Shown: positions 52,040 to 61,059, counted from the stretch's first letter. The stretch: DNA of 64,000 bases from Comamonadaceae bacterium (GCA_947476285.1 CANJPU010000024.1:1-64000); one strand, 5' to 3'. Numbers and translations are program-made. The notes: generated by a model not told the origin, from the sequence alone.

Positions 52040-52915
52040 TCAAGCCTGCACCGAATGACCGGAGGGCTCACCCTGTACTGCCGTGCGCCGCATGTAGCGC
52101 ACCTGGCGCTTGTCGTAGTCGCCCAGCGCCTGATGAATCGTGCAGCGGTTGTCCCAGATCAGCAGATCGCCTGCTTGCCACTGCTTGCGGTAGACGAACT
52201 CCGGCGAGGTGGCGTGTTCGCACAGGTAGCGCAACAAGGGCTGGCTCTCGGCGTGAGTCCAGTCCTCAAAACGCACTGCGCGCTCGCTCAGGAAAAGCGC
52301 TTTGCGGCCGCTCTCGGGATGCACTCGCACCACAGGCTGCGCCACCGGCAGGTTCAACTCGCGCAACTCAGCCACCACCTTGGGGTCGCGGTTGTCCTGC
52401 GGCCGCACGCTGGCCATCACGTCATACACCGCATGCATGCCCTCCAGCGTTCGCTTCAATCCGGGCGATAGCGCCTCATAGGCCATGTACATGTTGGCGA
52501 ACATCGTGTCGCCGCCCACATCGGGCAACTGACCGCCCCACAAGATCGATGCCTTGGTCGGCTTCAGTGTGAAGTCCAGATCCGAATGCCAGCGCCGGCC
52601 CACATCGCGTGAGGGAGATGGGTTTCCCTCTTCAGTGGGTTTGTTGGTGAGTTCAATGAGTTCGGTGTGGCCCTTCATGCGGTAGCTGGGGCTGCTCTCG
52701 TTGCGATCGAGTTCGCCAAAGCGCCGTGAAAATTCCAGGTGCTGCTGCGGTGTCAGTGCCTGCTGCCCGGGCAGCACAACGATCAGGTTGTCGATCCAGG
52801 CCTGGTAGATCTGCGCAAAGGTGTCCGCAGGCAGCGGCTGGGTCAGGTCTATGCCCAGAATCTCCGCGCCCAGAGCATGCGAGAGTTTGCGTGTGCGAAT
52901 CTTTTCCATGCGCAT
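52040..52915 (-). CDS. TauD/TfdA-family Fe(II)/2-oxoglutarate dioxygenase
   Basis: A 291-residue dioxygenase. The iron-binding facial triad is His110 and Asp112 in WHSDLDF and distal His261 in TIHQA; Arg near 276 in RYMRRT should bind the 2-oxoglutarate carboxylate. Such enzymes hydroxylate sulfonates, aryloxyalkanoates or other acids, often leading to fragment release. Start ATG 52915 overlaps the ThDP enzyme stop (TGATG) and has CGGAG before it; a GTG one codon earlier is possible. It is controlled with the ThDP gene from a promoter near 54660. Confidence 0.92.
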   Translation of the reverse strand: MRMEKIRTRKLSHALGAEILGIDLTQPLPADTFAQIYQAWIDNLIVVLPGQQALTPQQHLEFSRRFGELDRNESSPSYRMKGHTELIELTNKPTEEGNPSPSRDVGRRWHSDLDFTLKPTKASILWGGQLPDVGGDTMFANMYMAYEALSPGLKRTLEGMHAVYDVMASVRPQDNRDPKVVAELRELNLPVAQPVVRVHPESGRKALFLSERAVRFEDWTHAESQPLLRYLCEHATSPEFVYRKQWQAGDLLIWDNRCTIHQALGDYDKRQVRYMRRTAVQGEPSGHSVQA

Positions 52916-54564
52916 CACTCCGGCCGGCCACGGCGGTGGGAAGAACGGGTCTCCTGGCTGGTCATGAACTCCAGCAGGCAGGGCCGCCCTTCAATCGTCT
53001 GTTTGCGTGCCCGCTCAATTGCCGGCCCAATTTGCGCCGGATCGGTGACCCGCTCGGACCAGCCGCCCAGCGCGCGTGCGATGTCAGCGTAGTTGCCGCC
53101 GAGGTCGCGCGTGCGGTAGCGCTCATGCGATAACTTCATGGTGGTGGTCTCGATCGCCATGGAGTTGTTGTTCATCACGATGGTGAGAATGGGTGCGTCA
53201 GCGCGCACCGCAGTCTCAAAATCAAGACCAGTCATGCCGAAGGCAGCGTCGCCCATGAAGTTCACGCAAAATTTCTCGGGCCGGGCCAGCTTGGCACCTA
53301 TGGCCAGGCCCAGGCCGCTGCCAAGCTGGTGCGACTTGCCCCAGCCGATGTAGCCGCCCGGTGTCGTGGCCTGGTAGAAGGGCGTGAGCTGATCGCGCGG
53401 GCTTCCCGAATCGTGGGTGACGATCGCATCGGCCGCATTGACATGGCGGATGAACTCCGAGACCACGCGGTAAGGCGTGATCGGCACTTCGCTCGATTGC
53501 AAAATTGGGTTCCACTTGGCGAGCCAGGTCTCGTTCATCGCGGCGATCTCACGCGCACGCACAGGGTCGCGCGGCTTCTTGCCAAGACGCTCTCGCACCG
53601 CCTGCACCAGCAAGTCCAGCCCCAGCGCGGCATCGCCCAGCAAGGGAATGTCAATCGCATAGCCTCGGTTGAAGTCACGTGCATCGTTGGTGAGCTGAAT
53701 GAACTTCTTGCCATCGGGAATCGGCGGGTTGACGATGGCATGCTTGGTCAGGCTGGAGCCGACGGCGAAGTACACATCAGCGCGCGGCATGAACTGATAG
53801 ACGCTGTTGCGCATGGTCAGGCCCGCCGCGCCCAATGAGAGCGCATGGTCCTCGGGGAATGCGCTCTTGGCGTCGATGGTGGTCATCACCGGTGCGTCCA
53901 GCAATTCGGCCAGCGCCACCAGTTGCTTGGACGCCTGGGCATAGAGCACACCCTGGCCGGCATGGATCATCGGGCAGGCGGCGGCCACCAGCATGTCGGC
54001 GGCATCTTCTATGTCGCGCGTGTCAGGGCAGGAGCGCGCGCCTCGTACCGGTTGATAGATCACCTCGTCGCTGCCGAAATCCGCCTCCACCACGTCGGAC
54101 GGCACTTCCACCATGACCGGGCCGAAGCGGGCGTTGCGCAAGTTGCTGAAGGCACGCCGCATCACATTGACCGTCTCGCTGGGCAAGGTGATCTCTTCCA
54201 CCGACTTGGTCACCGACGCATAGGTGCGGGTGGACTTGAACATGCCATGCGTCTGGCTGCGGGCGCGGTCCTGGCCCAGGGGCAGCAACAGCATGGGCGT
54301 TGAATCCGAATAGGCGCTGGCAATGCCGGGAAAGGCGTTCTCCGCCCCTGGGCCGAACTGCATCGCGAACACCGCCGGGCAATTCGCCCCGCCGGCGCGC
54401 GCATAGCCATTGGCCATGTCCACACCTACGCGCTCTTGCCGGCACAGTATGGGTCGTATGCCGGCGGCCGCAGCCGCTTCGATGATGGGCGTGGTTGGAA
54501 AGCAAAACAGTTTCGATACGCCTTCGCGCTTGAGTACCTCGGCAATGGCTTGCATGACCTGCAT
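52915..54564 (-). CDS. Thiamine-diphosphate-dependent enzyme
   Basis: A 549-residue enzyme of the acetolactate synthase / benzoylformate decarboxylase / oxalyl-CoA decarboxylase superfamily. The N-terminal catalytic Glu44 is in CRQERVGVDMANGYAR, the middle NAD-like domain follows, and the ThDP-Mg motif runs from GDAAFGMTG to MNNNS near 435-463. The reaction, decarboxylation or carboligation of a 2-oxoacid, cannot be told further. AGGAGA precedes the ATG. Cotranscribed with the TauD-like dioxygenase. Confidence 0.9.
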   Translation of the reverse strand: MQVMQAIAEVLKREGVSKLFCFPTTPIIEAAAAAGIRPILCRQERVGVDMANGYARAGGANCPAVFAMQFGPGAENAFPGIASAYSDSTPMLLLPLGQDRARSQTHGMFKSTRTYASVTKSVEEITLPSETVNVMRRAFSNLRNARFGPVMVEVPSDVVEADFGSDEVIYQPVRGARSCPDTRDIEDAADMLVAAACPMIHAGQGVLYAQASKQLVALAELLDAPVMTTIDAKSAFPEDHALSLGAAGLTMRNSVYQFMPRADVYFAVGSSLTKHAIVNPPIPDGKKFIQLTNDARDFNRGYAIDIPLLGDAALGLDLLVQAVRERLGKKPRDPVRAREIAAMNETWLAKWNPILQSSEVPITPYRVVSEFIRHVNAADAIVTHDSGSPRDQLTPFYQATTPGGYIGWGKSHQLGSGLGLAIGAKLARPEKFCVNFMGDAAFGMTGLDFETAVRADAPILTIVMNNNSMAIETTTMKLSHERYRTRDLGGNYADIARALGGWSERVTDPAQIGPAIERARKQTIEGRPCLLEFMTSQETRSSHRRGRPE

Positions 54565-54632
54565 GTGTATGTCTCCTGGTGGATCGCTCTGCCTTCTGTC
54601 TGTTTATGCTGGGTGTTTGGAAGAGCAAAAGC

Positions 54633-54662
54633 ATGGTAAGGGTGGACTGACTCATGTGTCAA
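54633..54662 (-). promoter_or_regulatory. Promoter and TetR-type operator of the ThDP enzyme operon
   Basis: Minus strand: TTGACA (54662-54657), 18 bases, TACCAT (54638-54633). The -35 lies in TGACTCATGTGTCA (54648-54661), which is TGACA-N4-TGTCA with one mismatch. Two better copies of the same palindrome occupy the -35 regions at 54731 and 57600. Confidence 0.5.
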
Positions 54663-54729
54663 ACGGGTATCTGATAAGTTGGGACCGGGCGCCGCTGATT
54701 GGCGCGGCCGTGATGCGGGTCCGATTCGA

Positions 54730-54759
54730 TTGACAGCACTGTCAGCACACCCTTAGGAT
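54730..54759 (+). promoter_or_regulatory. Promoter and TetR-type operator of the receptor/aldolase genes
   Basis: TTGACA (54730-54735), 18 bases, TAGGAT (54754-54759). The perfect palindrome TGACAGCACTGTCA (54731-54744) covers the -35 box. Directed toward the Bug receptor at 54816. The rest of the 54565-54815 gap shows no gene. Confidence 0.6.
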
Positions 54760-54815
54760 TCGAGCCTCATGCCATGGGCTGCCCCGGCATGCACTCACAT
54801 CAGGAGACAGCTTGC

Positions 54816-55787
54816 ATGAAACTCTCGCGTAGACAACTCATGAGCGGCGCGGCTGCGATGGTGGCATCGCCCTGGACGCTGGCACAGTCGCAGGCCTGGC
54901 CGGCCAAGCCGATTTCCCTGATCGTGCCCTTTACCGCGGGAGGCGCCGCTGACGGCATCTCGCGTGCGGTGGCGCAAAAATCGGGGCCGGTTCTGGGCAC
55001 CACAGTGGTAGTGGAGAACCGCGCCGGCGCCGCGACCCTGGTGGGCTCGGAATACGTGGCGCGCTCCGCACCCGATGGCTACACCCTGCTGGTGATTTCC
55101 AGCGCATTACCCAGCACCTTGGCGCTGCGCAAGACAGCGCAAGTGAACCTGGGACAGTTCGCGCCCATCACTGTGATGGCCGAAGCGCCGCTGGCTCTGG
55201 CTGTGAGGTCCGGCATACCAGTGAACTCGGTGGCTGAGCTGGTGGCCTATGCCAAGGGTTTGCCGTCCAAACTGAGCGTGGCCACCAACGGCGTGGGCAC
55301 GACATCGCACCTGATGGCCGCCAAGTTCGGCATCGAAGGCGGCTTTGGCATCACCGATGTGCCCTACCAGGGCTCGGCGCAGGCCTGGCAAGACGTGATC
55401 GCGGGGCGAGTCGATATTTATTTCGATGCCTTGCAAAGCGTGCTGCCCCATACCAGGGCAGGCCGCGCGAAACTCATGGCAGTCACCTCAGCCGAGCGCA
55501 GTCCGGCCTCACCTGAGACGCCCACCATGCGCGAGGCCGGCTACCCGGCGCTGGTCAACAGCCCGTGGTGGGGAATCGCGGCGCCCATAGGCACCCCTGA
55601 GGCCGTGCTGCGCCAACTTGAAAAAGTTTTCGTCGATGCTGGCAGCAGCGAAGAGGTGCGCGCCCGGCTGGTCGCATTCGGGGGCAGGCCGGTGTTCAAT
55701 TCGCGTGCCGAAGCCTCGGCCATGCTCAAGCGCGATTTCGATTTCTGGACCAGCGTGGTGGACACCGCTGGCATCAAGGTTCAGTAG
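54816..55787 (+). CDS. Bug/TctC-family periplasmic solute-binding receptor
   Basis: A 323-residue receptor. The signal (KLSRRQLMSGAAAMVASPW, ending near LAQSQ) has a twin-arginine look. The mature protein opens AWPAKPISLIVPFTAGGAADG, with the ligand-loop Asp. ATG 54816 has AGGAGA upstream. Followed by an aldolase gene after 11 bases, so its ligand is probably a carboxylate fed to that aldolase and to the divergent ThDP/dioxygenase pair. Confidence 0.9.
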   Translation: MKLSRRQLMSGAAAMVASPWTLAQSQAWPAKPISLIVPFTAGGAADGISRAVAQKSGPVLGTTVVVENRAGAATLVGSEYVARSAPDGYTLLVISSALPSTLALRKTAQVNLGQFAPITVMAEAPLALAVRSGIPVNSVAELVAYAKGLPSKLSVATNGVGTTSHLMAAKFGIEGGFGITDVPYQGSAQAWQDVIAGRVDIYFDALQSVLPHTRAGRAKLMAVTSAERSPASPETPTMREAGYPALVNSPWWGIAAPIGTPEAVLRQLEKVFVDAGSSEEVRARLVAFGGRPVFNSRAEASAMLKRDFDFWTSVVDTAGIKVQ

Positions 55788-55798
55788 GCCCGCAGCAC

Positions 55799-56581
55799 AT
55801 GCGTCCCAACCCAGTCAAACGCAAGCTGCTTGAAGGCGGCAAAAGTTACGGCACCTTCGTCGGTGAATTTTTCACGCCGGGCCTGCCGCAGATTCTGCGC
55901 AACGGCGGTGCCGAGTTCGCCATCTTCGACATGGAGCACAGCGGCGCCAGCATCGAAACCCTCAAGCAGCAGTTCTCCTATTGCCGTGGCATCGGCCTGG
56001 TACCCTTTGCGCGGCCGCCGCAGCATGACTACCACTTCCTTGCGCGTTTGCTTGATGTGGGCGCCATGGGTCTTGAAGTGCCCATGGTGGAGACTGCAGA
56101 GCAAGCGCGCGAGATCGTCAGCTTCATGCGTTATCCGCCCCTGGGCCGGCGCGGTGTGGCCTTTGGTGGCTCGGCCCATGACGACTATCAGGGCGGTGAT
56201 CTGGCCGAGCTGATGGCCGCTGAGAACGAACGCACCTTGCTCATCTGCCTGATCGAAACCGCGCAGGGCATTGCCAATGCGGACGAGATTGCAGCGGTTG
56301 ATGGTGTCGATGTGCTGTGGCTCGGCCAGGTGGATCTGACTTGCTCCATGGGCATCCCCGGCGACTACGCCAGCCCTGCCTACCTGGAAGCCGTGGACAT
56401 TCTGCTGGCTGCCTGCAAACGCCACGGGAAAGTGGCGGGCATGACGCCCTTTGATGAAGCCTGGGCGCGAGACTACATGCGCAGAGGCTTCCGCATGGTG
56501 GCCTGGTCCAGCGACACGCGCATGCTCAAGAATGCTTTGACGGCCGGCATCTCCACACTGCGCCGCATTGAAGACGAATGA
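55799..56581 (+). CDS. HpcH/HpaI-family class II aldolase
   Basis: A 260-residue metal-dependent aldolase that splits or forms 2-oxo-4-hydroxy acids using pyruvate-like donors. Catalytic His47 is in FDMEHSG, Arg72 in FARPP, and metal ligands Glu153 (LIETAQG) and Asp179 (LGQVDLTCSMG). Full length. It is cotranscribed with the Bug receptor upstream and ends convergently with another receptor gene, eight bases apart. Its pyruvate-type products could link to the ThDP enzyme of the same regulon. Confidence 0.92.
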   Translation: MRPNPVKRKLLEGGKSYGTFVGEFFTPGLPQILRNGGAEFAIFDMEHSGASIETLKQQFSYCRGIGLVPFARPPQHDYHFLARLLDVGAMGLEVPMVETAEQAREIVSFMRYPPLGRRGVAFGGSAHDDYQGGDLAELMAAENERTLLICLIETAQGIANADEIAAVDGVDVLWLGQVDLTCSMGIPGDYASPAYLEAVDILLAACKRHGKVAGMTPFDEAWARDYMRRGFRMVAWSSDTRMLKNALTAGISTLRRIEDE

Positions 56582-56588
56582 GACTGTC

Positions 56589-57557
56589 TCACTGATCCTT
56601 GATGCCTGCCACCTTGATGATCTGCGCGTTGTAGACCGAATCTGCTTTGAGCCGGGCCATGTAGTCCTTGCCCGCTGCATAGGCGGGCACCGCACTGTTG
56701 CCGCGCATGGAAGCTGCGGCCTCGGGCTCGGCCATGATGCGCTTGACCTCGGCATTGAGCCGCTCCACGATGGCCGCTGGCGTGCCCTTTGGCACGAAGA
56801 GTCCGCAGTCGGGCGCGGCCACAGGCTTGGTCACGCCGGCTTCGATGATGGTGGGCACCTCTGGCATCTCGGGGTGGCGCACCGGCATATAGGCGGCGAT
56901 GGCGCGCATGCGGCCGCTCTTCACATGGGGCAGTATCTGCGGCTCTATCACCACGTCCACCTGCCGGCCCAAAGCCGCGCTGAGCAGATCGCCGGTGCCG
57001 CGATAGGGAATGTGCACGATGTGCAGACCGAACTCATGCTTGAGCCCTTCCATCGCCAGATTGGCAAAAGAGCCCTGGCCCACCGACGCATAGCTGAGCT
57101 GGCCCGGCCGTGCCTTGGCATAGGCGATGAATTCGCGCACCGTGTTCACTGGCGATTCAGTGGGCACAGCCATCATGCTGAGGAACACGCCCAGCTCAGC
57201 CACTGCCTCGAAGCTCTCGAACGGCGAATACGGCACCTGCCGGATGTGCGGCAGGATGTTCAGTGAGGTGTTGGCTGCGGCGACCAGTGTGTAGCCATCG
57301 GGCGCGGCGCGCATCGCGTTCTCCAGCCCGATCACAGTCTGCGCACCCGGTTTGTTGTCGATGAACACCCGCTGGCCCAGCGACTGCCCCATCCGGTCGG
57401 TCAGGTAGCGGGCAATCTTGTCGACATTGCCACCCGGTGGGTAGGGCACTACCAGCCTGATGGGCCGAGATGGCCAAACATCTTGTGCACGGGCCAGGCC
57501 AGCTACCGCCACTGCGGCGGCTGCGCCGGCACCCACGATCACTTGTCTGCGGTGCAT
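56589..57557 (-). CDS. Bug/TctC-family periplasmic solute-binding receptor
   Basis: A 322-residue receptor, the sixth of this family in the window. The signal segment HRRQVIVGAGAAAAVAVAGL is Tat-like and ends near ARAQ; the mature part begins DVWPSRPIRLVVPYPPGGNVD with the ligand Asp. ATG 57557 is preceded by AAGGAGA. It is divergent from a TetR gene, with a perfect palindrome at its promoter, and convergent with the aldolase gene. Confidence 0.9.
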   Translation of the reverse strand: MHRRQVIVGAGAAAAVAVAGLARAQDVWPSRPIRLVVPYPPGGNVDKIARYLTDRMGQSLGQRVFIDNKPGAQTVIGLENAMRAAPDGYTLVAAANTSLNILPHIRQVPYSPFESFEAVAELGVFLSMMAVPTESPVNTVREFIAYAKARPGQLSYASVGQGSFANLAMEGLKHEFGLHIVHIPYRGTGDLLSAALGRQVDVVIEPQILPHVKSGRMRAIAAYMPVRHPEMPEVPTIIEAGVTKPVAAPDCGLFVPKGTPAAIVERLNAEVKRIMAEPEAAASMRGNSAVPAYAAGKDYMARLKADSVYNAQIIKVAGIKDQ

Positions 57558-57585
57558 GCGACTCTCCTTGGTTTTCCTGCTGGCG

Positions 57586-57614
57586 ATGTTGATGGCTGCT
57601 GACACCTGTGTCAA
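57586..57614 (-). promoter_or_regulatory. Promoter and TetR-type operator between the receptor and tetR genes
   Basis: Minus strand: TTGACA (57614-57609), 17 bases, CAACAT (57591-57586). The perfect palindrome TGACACCTGTGTCA (57600-57613) covers the -35 box and lies 54 bases before the divergent TetR gene, so it could also govern that gene. Same TGACA-N4-TGTCA pattern as at 54648 and 54731. Confidence 0.6.
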
Positions 57615-57666
57615 CCGCTCTTACCCCAGCCTGCGCTTGAGCCGCGCCTTGCACTACCATCCCGAC

Positions 57667-58374
57667 ATGCGCGACAAAATCAAGGCGGCGGCAAAAGACC
57701 TTTTCATTCGCCATGGCCTGGGCAGTCTCACGCTGGGCGAAGTGGCCGATGCAGTGGGCATCAGCCGCCCTGGCATTCACTATCACTTCAAGACCCGCAC
57801 CCGCTTGGCCGAGGAGGTGCTGCAAGACTATGCGCGGGCCAACCTGGACCAGTCCCGCGCGATCTGGCTGGACCCCAAGGTCACCTTGAGCGAGAAGTTC
57901 GCGCGCTCGCTTGATTTTTCCCGCAGACGTTATCTGCAATACAACCCATCCGGCCGGGGCGATCGGCCCTGGAGCTTGTTTGCCCGCTTCTATCAAGAGA
58001 GCGAGTTGATGACGCCGGCCATGATCGCGGTACTCAAGAATGCGGCGCGTGAGCAGGAGACCTATTTCGGCGTTGCGGTGGAGATGGCCGTGGTGCGCGC
58101 AGAGCTTGTGCCCGACACGCCCGCGGCCGAAGTGGCGCTGCAGATTGTGGCCCTGGTCAATCAGGTGGGCTGGCTCACCTGGAGCAGTGGCAGTTTCAGT
58201 GCGGTTGAGCGCCTTTACCAAGCCACGCTGCATGGGCTGGCGCGCGCCTATGCGGTCGACGGGCAGGTGCAGGTGACCCGGCCGACAAGCACACCGACAA
58301 GCACACCGAGAACCAGGCCAAGCAAGACCGCGGCTTCCGCCAGCGCCCGGCGCAAGCGCAGCAACTCAACCTGA
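57667..58374 (+). CDS. TetR-family transcriptional regulator
   Basis: A 235-residue regulator. The DNA-binding part is residues 1-50, with helix-turn-helix LGEVADAVGISRPGIHYHF. The ligand-binding domain follows to about 200 and the end is a Thr/Pro/Arg/Ser-rich tail of about 30 residues not typical of the family. ATG 57667 is the first start giving the normal N terminus. It likely binds the TGACA-N4-TGTCA sites, repressing the adjoining receptor, the receptor/aldolase genes and the ThDP/dioxygenase genes until an acyl or acid effector binds. Confidence 0.92.
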   Translation: MRDKIKAAAKDLFIRHGLGSLTLGEVADAVGISRPGIHYHFKTRTRLAEEVLQDYARANLDQSRAIWLDPKVTLSEKFARSLDFSRRRYLQYNPSGRGDRPWSLFARFYQESELMTPAMIAVLKNAAREQETYFGVAVEMAVVRAELVPDTPAAEVALQIVALVNQVGWLTWSSGSFSAVERLYQATLHGLARAYAVDGQVQVTRPTSTPTSTPRTRPSKTAASASARRKRSNST

Positions 58375-58413
58375 TCTGCGTGCCCGGCCCTGACAACTGT
58401 GACAATGCGGGCC

Positions 58414-59697
58414 ATGGAAACTTTGCAAGACTGGCTGGCGCATTGCGAGCGCATTCATCCTAGAACCATTGAACTTGGACTGGACCGGGTGCGCTCTGTA
58501 GCCCAGCGCATGAGTCTGCACTTGAGCTGCCCGGTCATTACCGTGGCCGGCACCAATGGCAAGGGCTCGACCTGCGCCATGCTAGAGGCGATCTGTTTGC
58601 AGGCGGGTTATCGGCCTGGGGTGTATACCTCGCCGCATCTGGTGCACTTTGAAGAGCGCTGCCGCATTGGCGGCGAGATCGCGCGGCCCGAGCATCTGGT
58701 GCCACATTTCGCAAAGGTGGAGGCAGCACGCCAAGAAGTGTCGCTGAGCTACTTTGAATTTTCCACACTGGCCATCATGAGCCTGATGGCGGAGTCGGCG
58801 CTGGACGTGGCCATTCTTGAAGTCGGCCTGGGTGGCAGGCTCGATGCGGTGAACATTGTGGATGCCGACTGCGCGGTCATCACCAGCGTCGATCTGGATC
58901 ACATGGAGTACCTTGGTCCCGACCGCGAAAGCATAGGCCACGAGAAGGCCGGCATCATGCGCACCGGCCGGCCCGCCATCGTCAGCGATCCGGCCCCGCC
59001 GCAAAGCGTGATCGACTGGGCCACTGAGATTGGTGCGGATCTCTGGATGCTGGGACGCGACTTCAATTTCTCGGGTGACAAACTGCAATGGGCCTGGGCC
59101 GGGCGCGGCAGGCGTTATTCGGGCCTGGCTTATCCGGCCCTGCGCGGGGCCAATCAGTTGCTCAATGCATCGGGCGTGCTTGCTGCGTTGGAGTCCTTGC
59201 GTGCGCGCCTGCCGATCACGGCGCAGGCGGTGCGCAATGGCTTGGCCATGGTCGAACTGCCGGGGCGCTTTCAGATTGTGCCGGGCCAGCCCGCGCTGGT
59301 GCTGGACGTGGCGCACAACCCGCATGCGGTTTCTGCACTGGCGGCCAATCTGGACGCCATGGGCTTTTATCCCACCACGCACGGCGTGCTCGGTGCCATG
59401 TCGGACAAGGCTTTGCTGCCCATGCTGCGCAAGATGGATCCGTTGATTGACCGCTGGTACTTCAGCGACTTGCCCACGGCGCGGGCCGAGCCGGCTGCCG
59501 GCCTGCTGGCCAAGTGGCAGAGCCAGCGCAGCCGGGCCGACACGCAGGCCAGCACCCATGCCGATCCCATGTCGGCGCTGCAAGCGGCTGTGGCCGCTGC
59601 CGACCCCGCTGATAGAATCGTCGTCTTCGGATCGTTCTACACGGTGGGAGGCGTTCTGAAGGACGGGCTTCCCCGACTTCAGGCCAAACATCTGTAG
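58414..59697 (+). CDS. folC: Dihydrofolate synthase / folylpolyglutamate synthase
   Basis: A 427-residue Mur-ligase-like enzyme adding glutamate to dihydropteroate and to folates. The ATP loop is GTNGKGST at 46-53, and LEVGLGGRLDAVN, EKAGIMR and DVAHNPHA are further family signatures. ATG 58414 is chosen; GTG 58399 and ATG 58405 are possible upstream starts, none with a clear ribosome site. First gene of the folC - SPOR - cvpA - purF - metZ series. Confidence 0.95.
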   Translation: METLQDWLAHCERIHPRTIELGLDRVRSVAQRMSLHLSCPVITVAGTNGKGSTCAMLEAICLQAGYRPGVYTSPHLVHFEERCRIGGEIARPEHLVPHFAKVEAARQEVSLSYFEFSTLAIMSLMAESALDVAILEVGLGGRLDAVNIVDADCAVITSVDLDHMEYLGPDRESIGHEKAGIMRTGRPAIVSDPAPPQSVIDWATEIGADLWMLGRDFNFSGDKLQWAWAGRGRRYSGLAYPALRGANQLLNASGVLAALESLRARLPITAQAVRNGLAMVELPGRFQIVPGQPALVLDVAHNPHAVSALAANLDAMGFYPTTHGVLGAMSDKALLPMLRKMDPLIDRWYFSDLPTARAEPAAGLLAKWQSQRSRADTQASTHADPMSALQAAVAAADPADRIVVFGSFYTVGGVLKDGLPRLQAKHL

Positions 59698-59725
59698 GCT
59701 CAGCAAGCCCCAGGCGATAGCTTTC

Positions 59726-60508
59726 ATGGCGTTTTTCAAGTTTCGTAAAGGTGGCGACGACGCCTCGGCCATTCCCCGCCAGCCCGAAAGCGTCGAGGCG
59801 ATGCGCAAGCGCGCCAAACACAGGCTGTTGGGGGCGGTGGTGCTCGTGCTCATCGGCGTGGTGGGCTTCCCGCTTTTGTTCGACACCCAGCCCAGGCCGG
59901 TTGCCGTTGACATCCCCATCGACATCCCCGATCGCAACAAGGCCAAGCCGCTCACGGCGCCAAGCACGCCCCTCAAGCCTGCTGCGCAGGCGCAAGCGGT
60001 GTCCGGCCCCGTGACCCTACCCGAGCCTGAGAAGAAGCCTGAAGCAGCGGCCCAGAAGGCGCCAGAGAAACCCGCAGACAAACCTGCCGAGAAGCTTGCT
60101 GAAAAAGCATCAGAGCCCACGCCAGTACCCAAGGCAACGCCCAAGCCCGCGGCCAGTGTCGCGGCTGCTACGCCGGTTATTGCGCCGCCCAAGGCCGACG
60201 ATGGTGCCAAGGCGCGCGCCCAGCTCGAAGGCAAGCCGGTGCAGCCAGCATCCGCCCAAACCGCGTCGGCGCCTGCTGAGGGCCGCTTCGTGGTGCAGGT
60301 AGGCGCATTTGCCGATGCCACCAAGGCCCGTGAGGCACGCCAGAAGCTTGAGCGGGCGGGCCTCAAGACTTACACGCAAGTGGCCGAAACCAAAGACGGC
60401 AAGCGCATACGAGTGCGGGTGGGGCCGTTTGGCTCCAAGGCGGAGGCAGACAAGGCAGCCGGAAAAATCAAGGAACTGGATTTGCCGGCCGCCATCTTGA
60501 CTCTGTAG
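59726..60508 (+). CDS. SPOR-domain protein (DedD-like)
   Basis: A 260-residue membrane-anchored protein. A short basic cytoplasmic part, one membrane helix at about 33-52, a long Pro/Ala/Lys/Glu linker (about 60-180), and a C-terminal SPOR domain (RFVVQVGAFADATKAREARQ) that binds denuded peptidoglycan at the division septum. The same gene order with folC and cvpA is found for DedD in E. coli. Probable role in cell constriction. Confidence 0.9.
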   Translation: MAFFKFRKGGDDASAIPRQPESVEAMRKRAKHRLLGAVVLVLIGVVGFPLLFDTQPRPVAVDIPIDIPDRNKAKPLTAPSTPLKPAAQAQAVSGPVTLPEPEKKPEAAAQKAPEKPADKPAEKLAEKASEPTPVPKATPKPAASVAAATPVIAPPKADDGAKARAQLEGKPVQPASAQTASAPAEGRFVVQVGAFADATKAREARQKLERAGLKTYTQVAETKDGKRIRVRVGPFGSKAEADKAAGKIKELDLPAAILTL

Positions 60509-60520
60509 TGCAGGCTTGGA

Positions 60521-61009
60521 ATGGCTGAGCTTGATTTGGTTTTCCTGGCCGTGCTGGTCCTGTCCCTCACATTGGGGGCATGGCGTGGCCTGGTGTATGA
60601 AGTGCTGTCGGTGGCAAGCTGGATCGCGGCCTTCGTCGCCGCGCAGTGGTTCGCGCCAGTGGTGGCGCAGCGGCTGCCCCTGGGCAGCAGTGGCGATGGG
60701 GTACGCTACTTGGCTGGGTTTCTGGTCGTGTTCATTGCGGTGGTGTTTACCGGTGGACTGGTGGCCTGGCTTGTCAAGAAACTGGTGCAGGCCGTGGGCT
60801 TGCGGCCGATAGATCGTGTGCTGGGCGCGGCCTTTGGCCTGGTCCGTGGGGTCGTGCTCTTGCTGGTGCTGGCCGTGGTGGTGAACATGACGGCCCTCAA
60901 GACCACCGATTGGTGGCTGGAATCAAAAGGCGCGGACGCATCGATGGCCGCGCTGCGGGGACTGCGGCCAGTGCTGCCCGATGGTTTCGGGCAATACCTG
61001 CCGCAATAG
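60521..61009 (+). CDS. cvpA: CvpA family membrane protein
   Basis: A 162-residue protein with four hydrophobic helices, beginning LDLVFLAVLVLSLTLGAWRG, the typical CvpA start; RPIDRVLGAAFGLVRG is another family landmark. CvpA is linked to colicin V export and envelope homeostasis and is regularly encoded before purF, as here. Starts 12 bases after the SPOR gene. Confidence 0.93.
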   Translation: MAELDLVFLAVLVLSLTLGAWRGLVYEVLSVASWIAAFVAAQWFAPVVAQRLPLGSSGDGVRYLAGFLVVFIAVVFTGGLVAWLVKKLVQAVGLRPIDRVLGAAFGLVRGVVLLLVLAVVVNMTALKTTDWWLESKGADASMAALRGLRPVLPDGFGQYLPQ

Positions 61010-61059
61010 AAACAAGAGAAACAAGAGAAACAAGAAGTCAGAAGTCAGAAGTCAGAGGT
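61008..61059 (+). repeat. Two adjacent short tandem repeats between cvpA and purF
   Basis: Directly after the cvpA stop come three near-perfect copies of a nine-base unit (GAAACAAGA) and then three to four copies of a seven-base unit (AAGTCAG, last copy altered to AGGTC). The tract lies in the leader of purF, about 50 bases before its ATG, and is free of GC-rich content unlike the rest of the window. Confidence 0.8.

Noticed and set aside
58582-60366. A 594-codon open frame on the minus strand over folC and the SPOR gene
   Set aside because: Antisense to two well-supported genes; its sequence is low complexity where the SPOR linker is, with no known domain.
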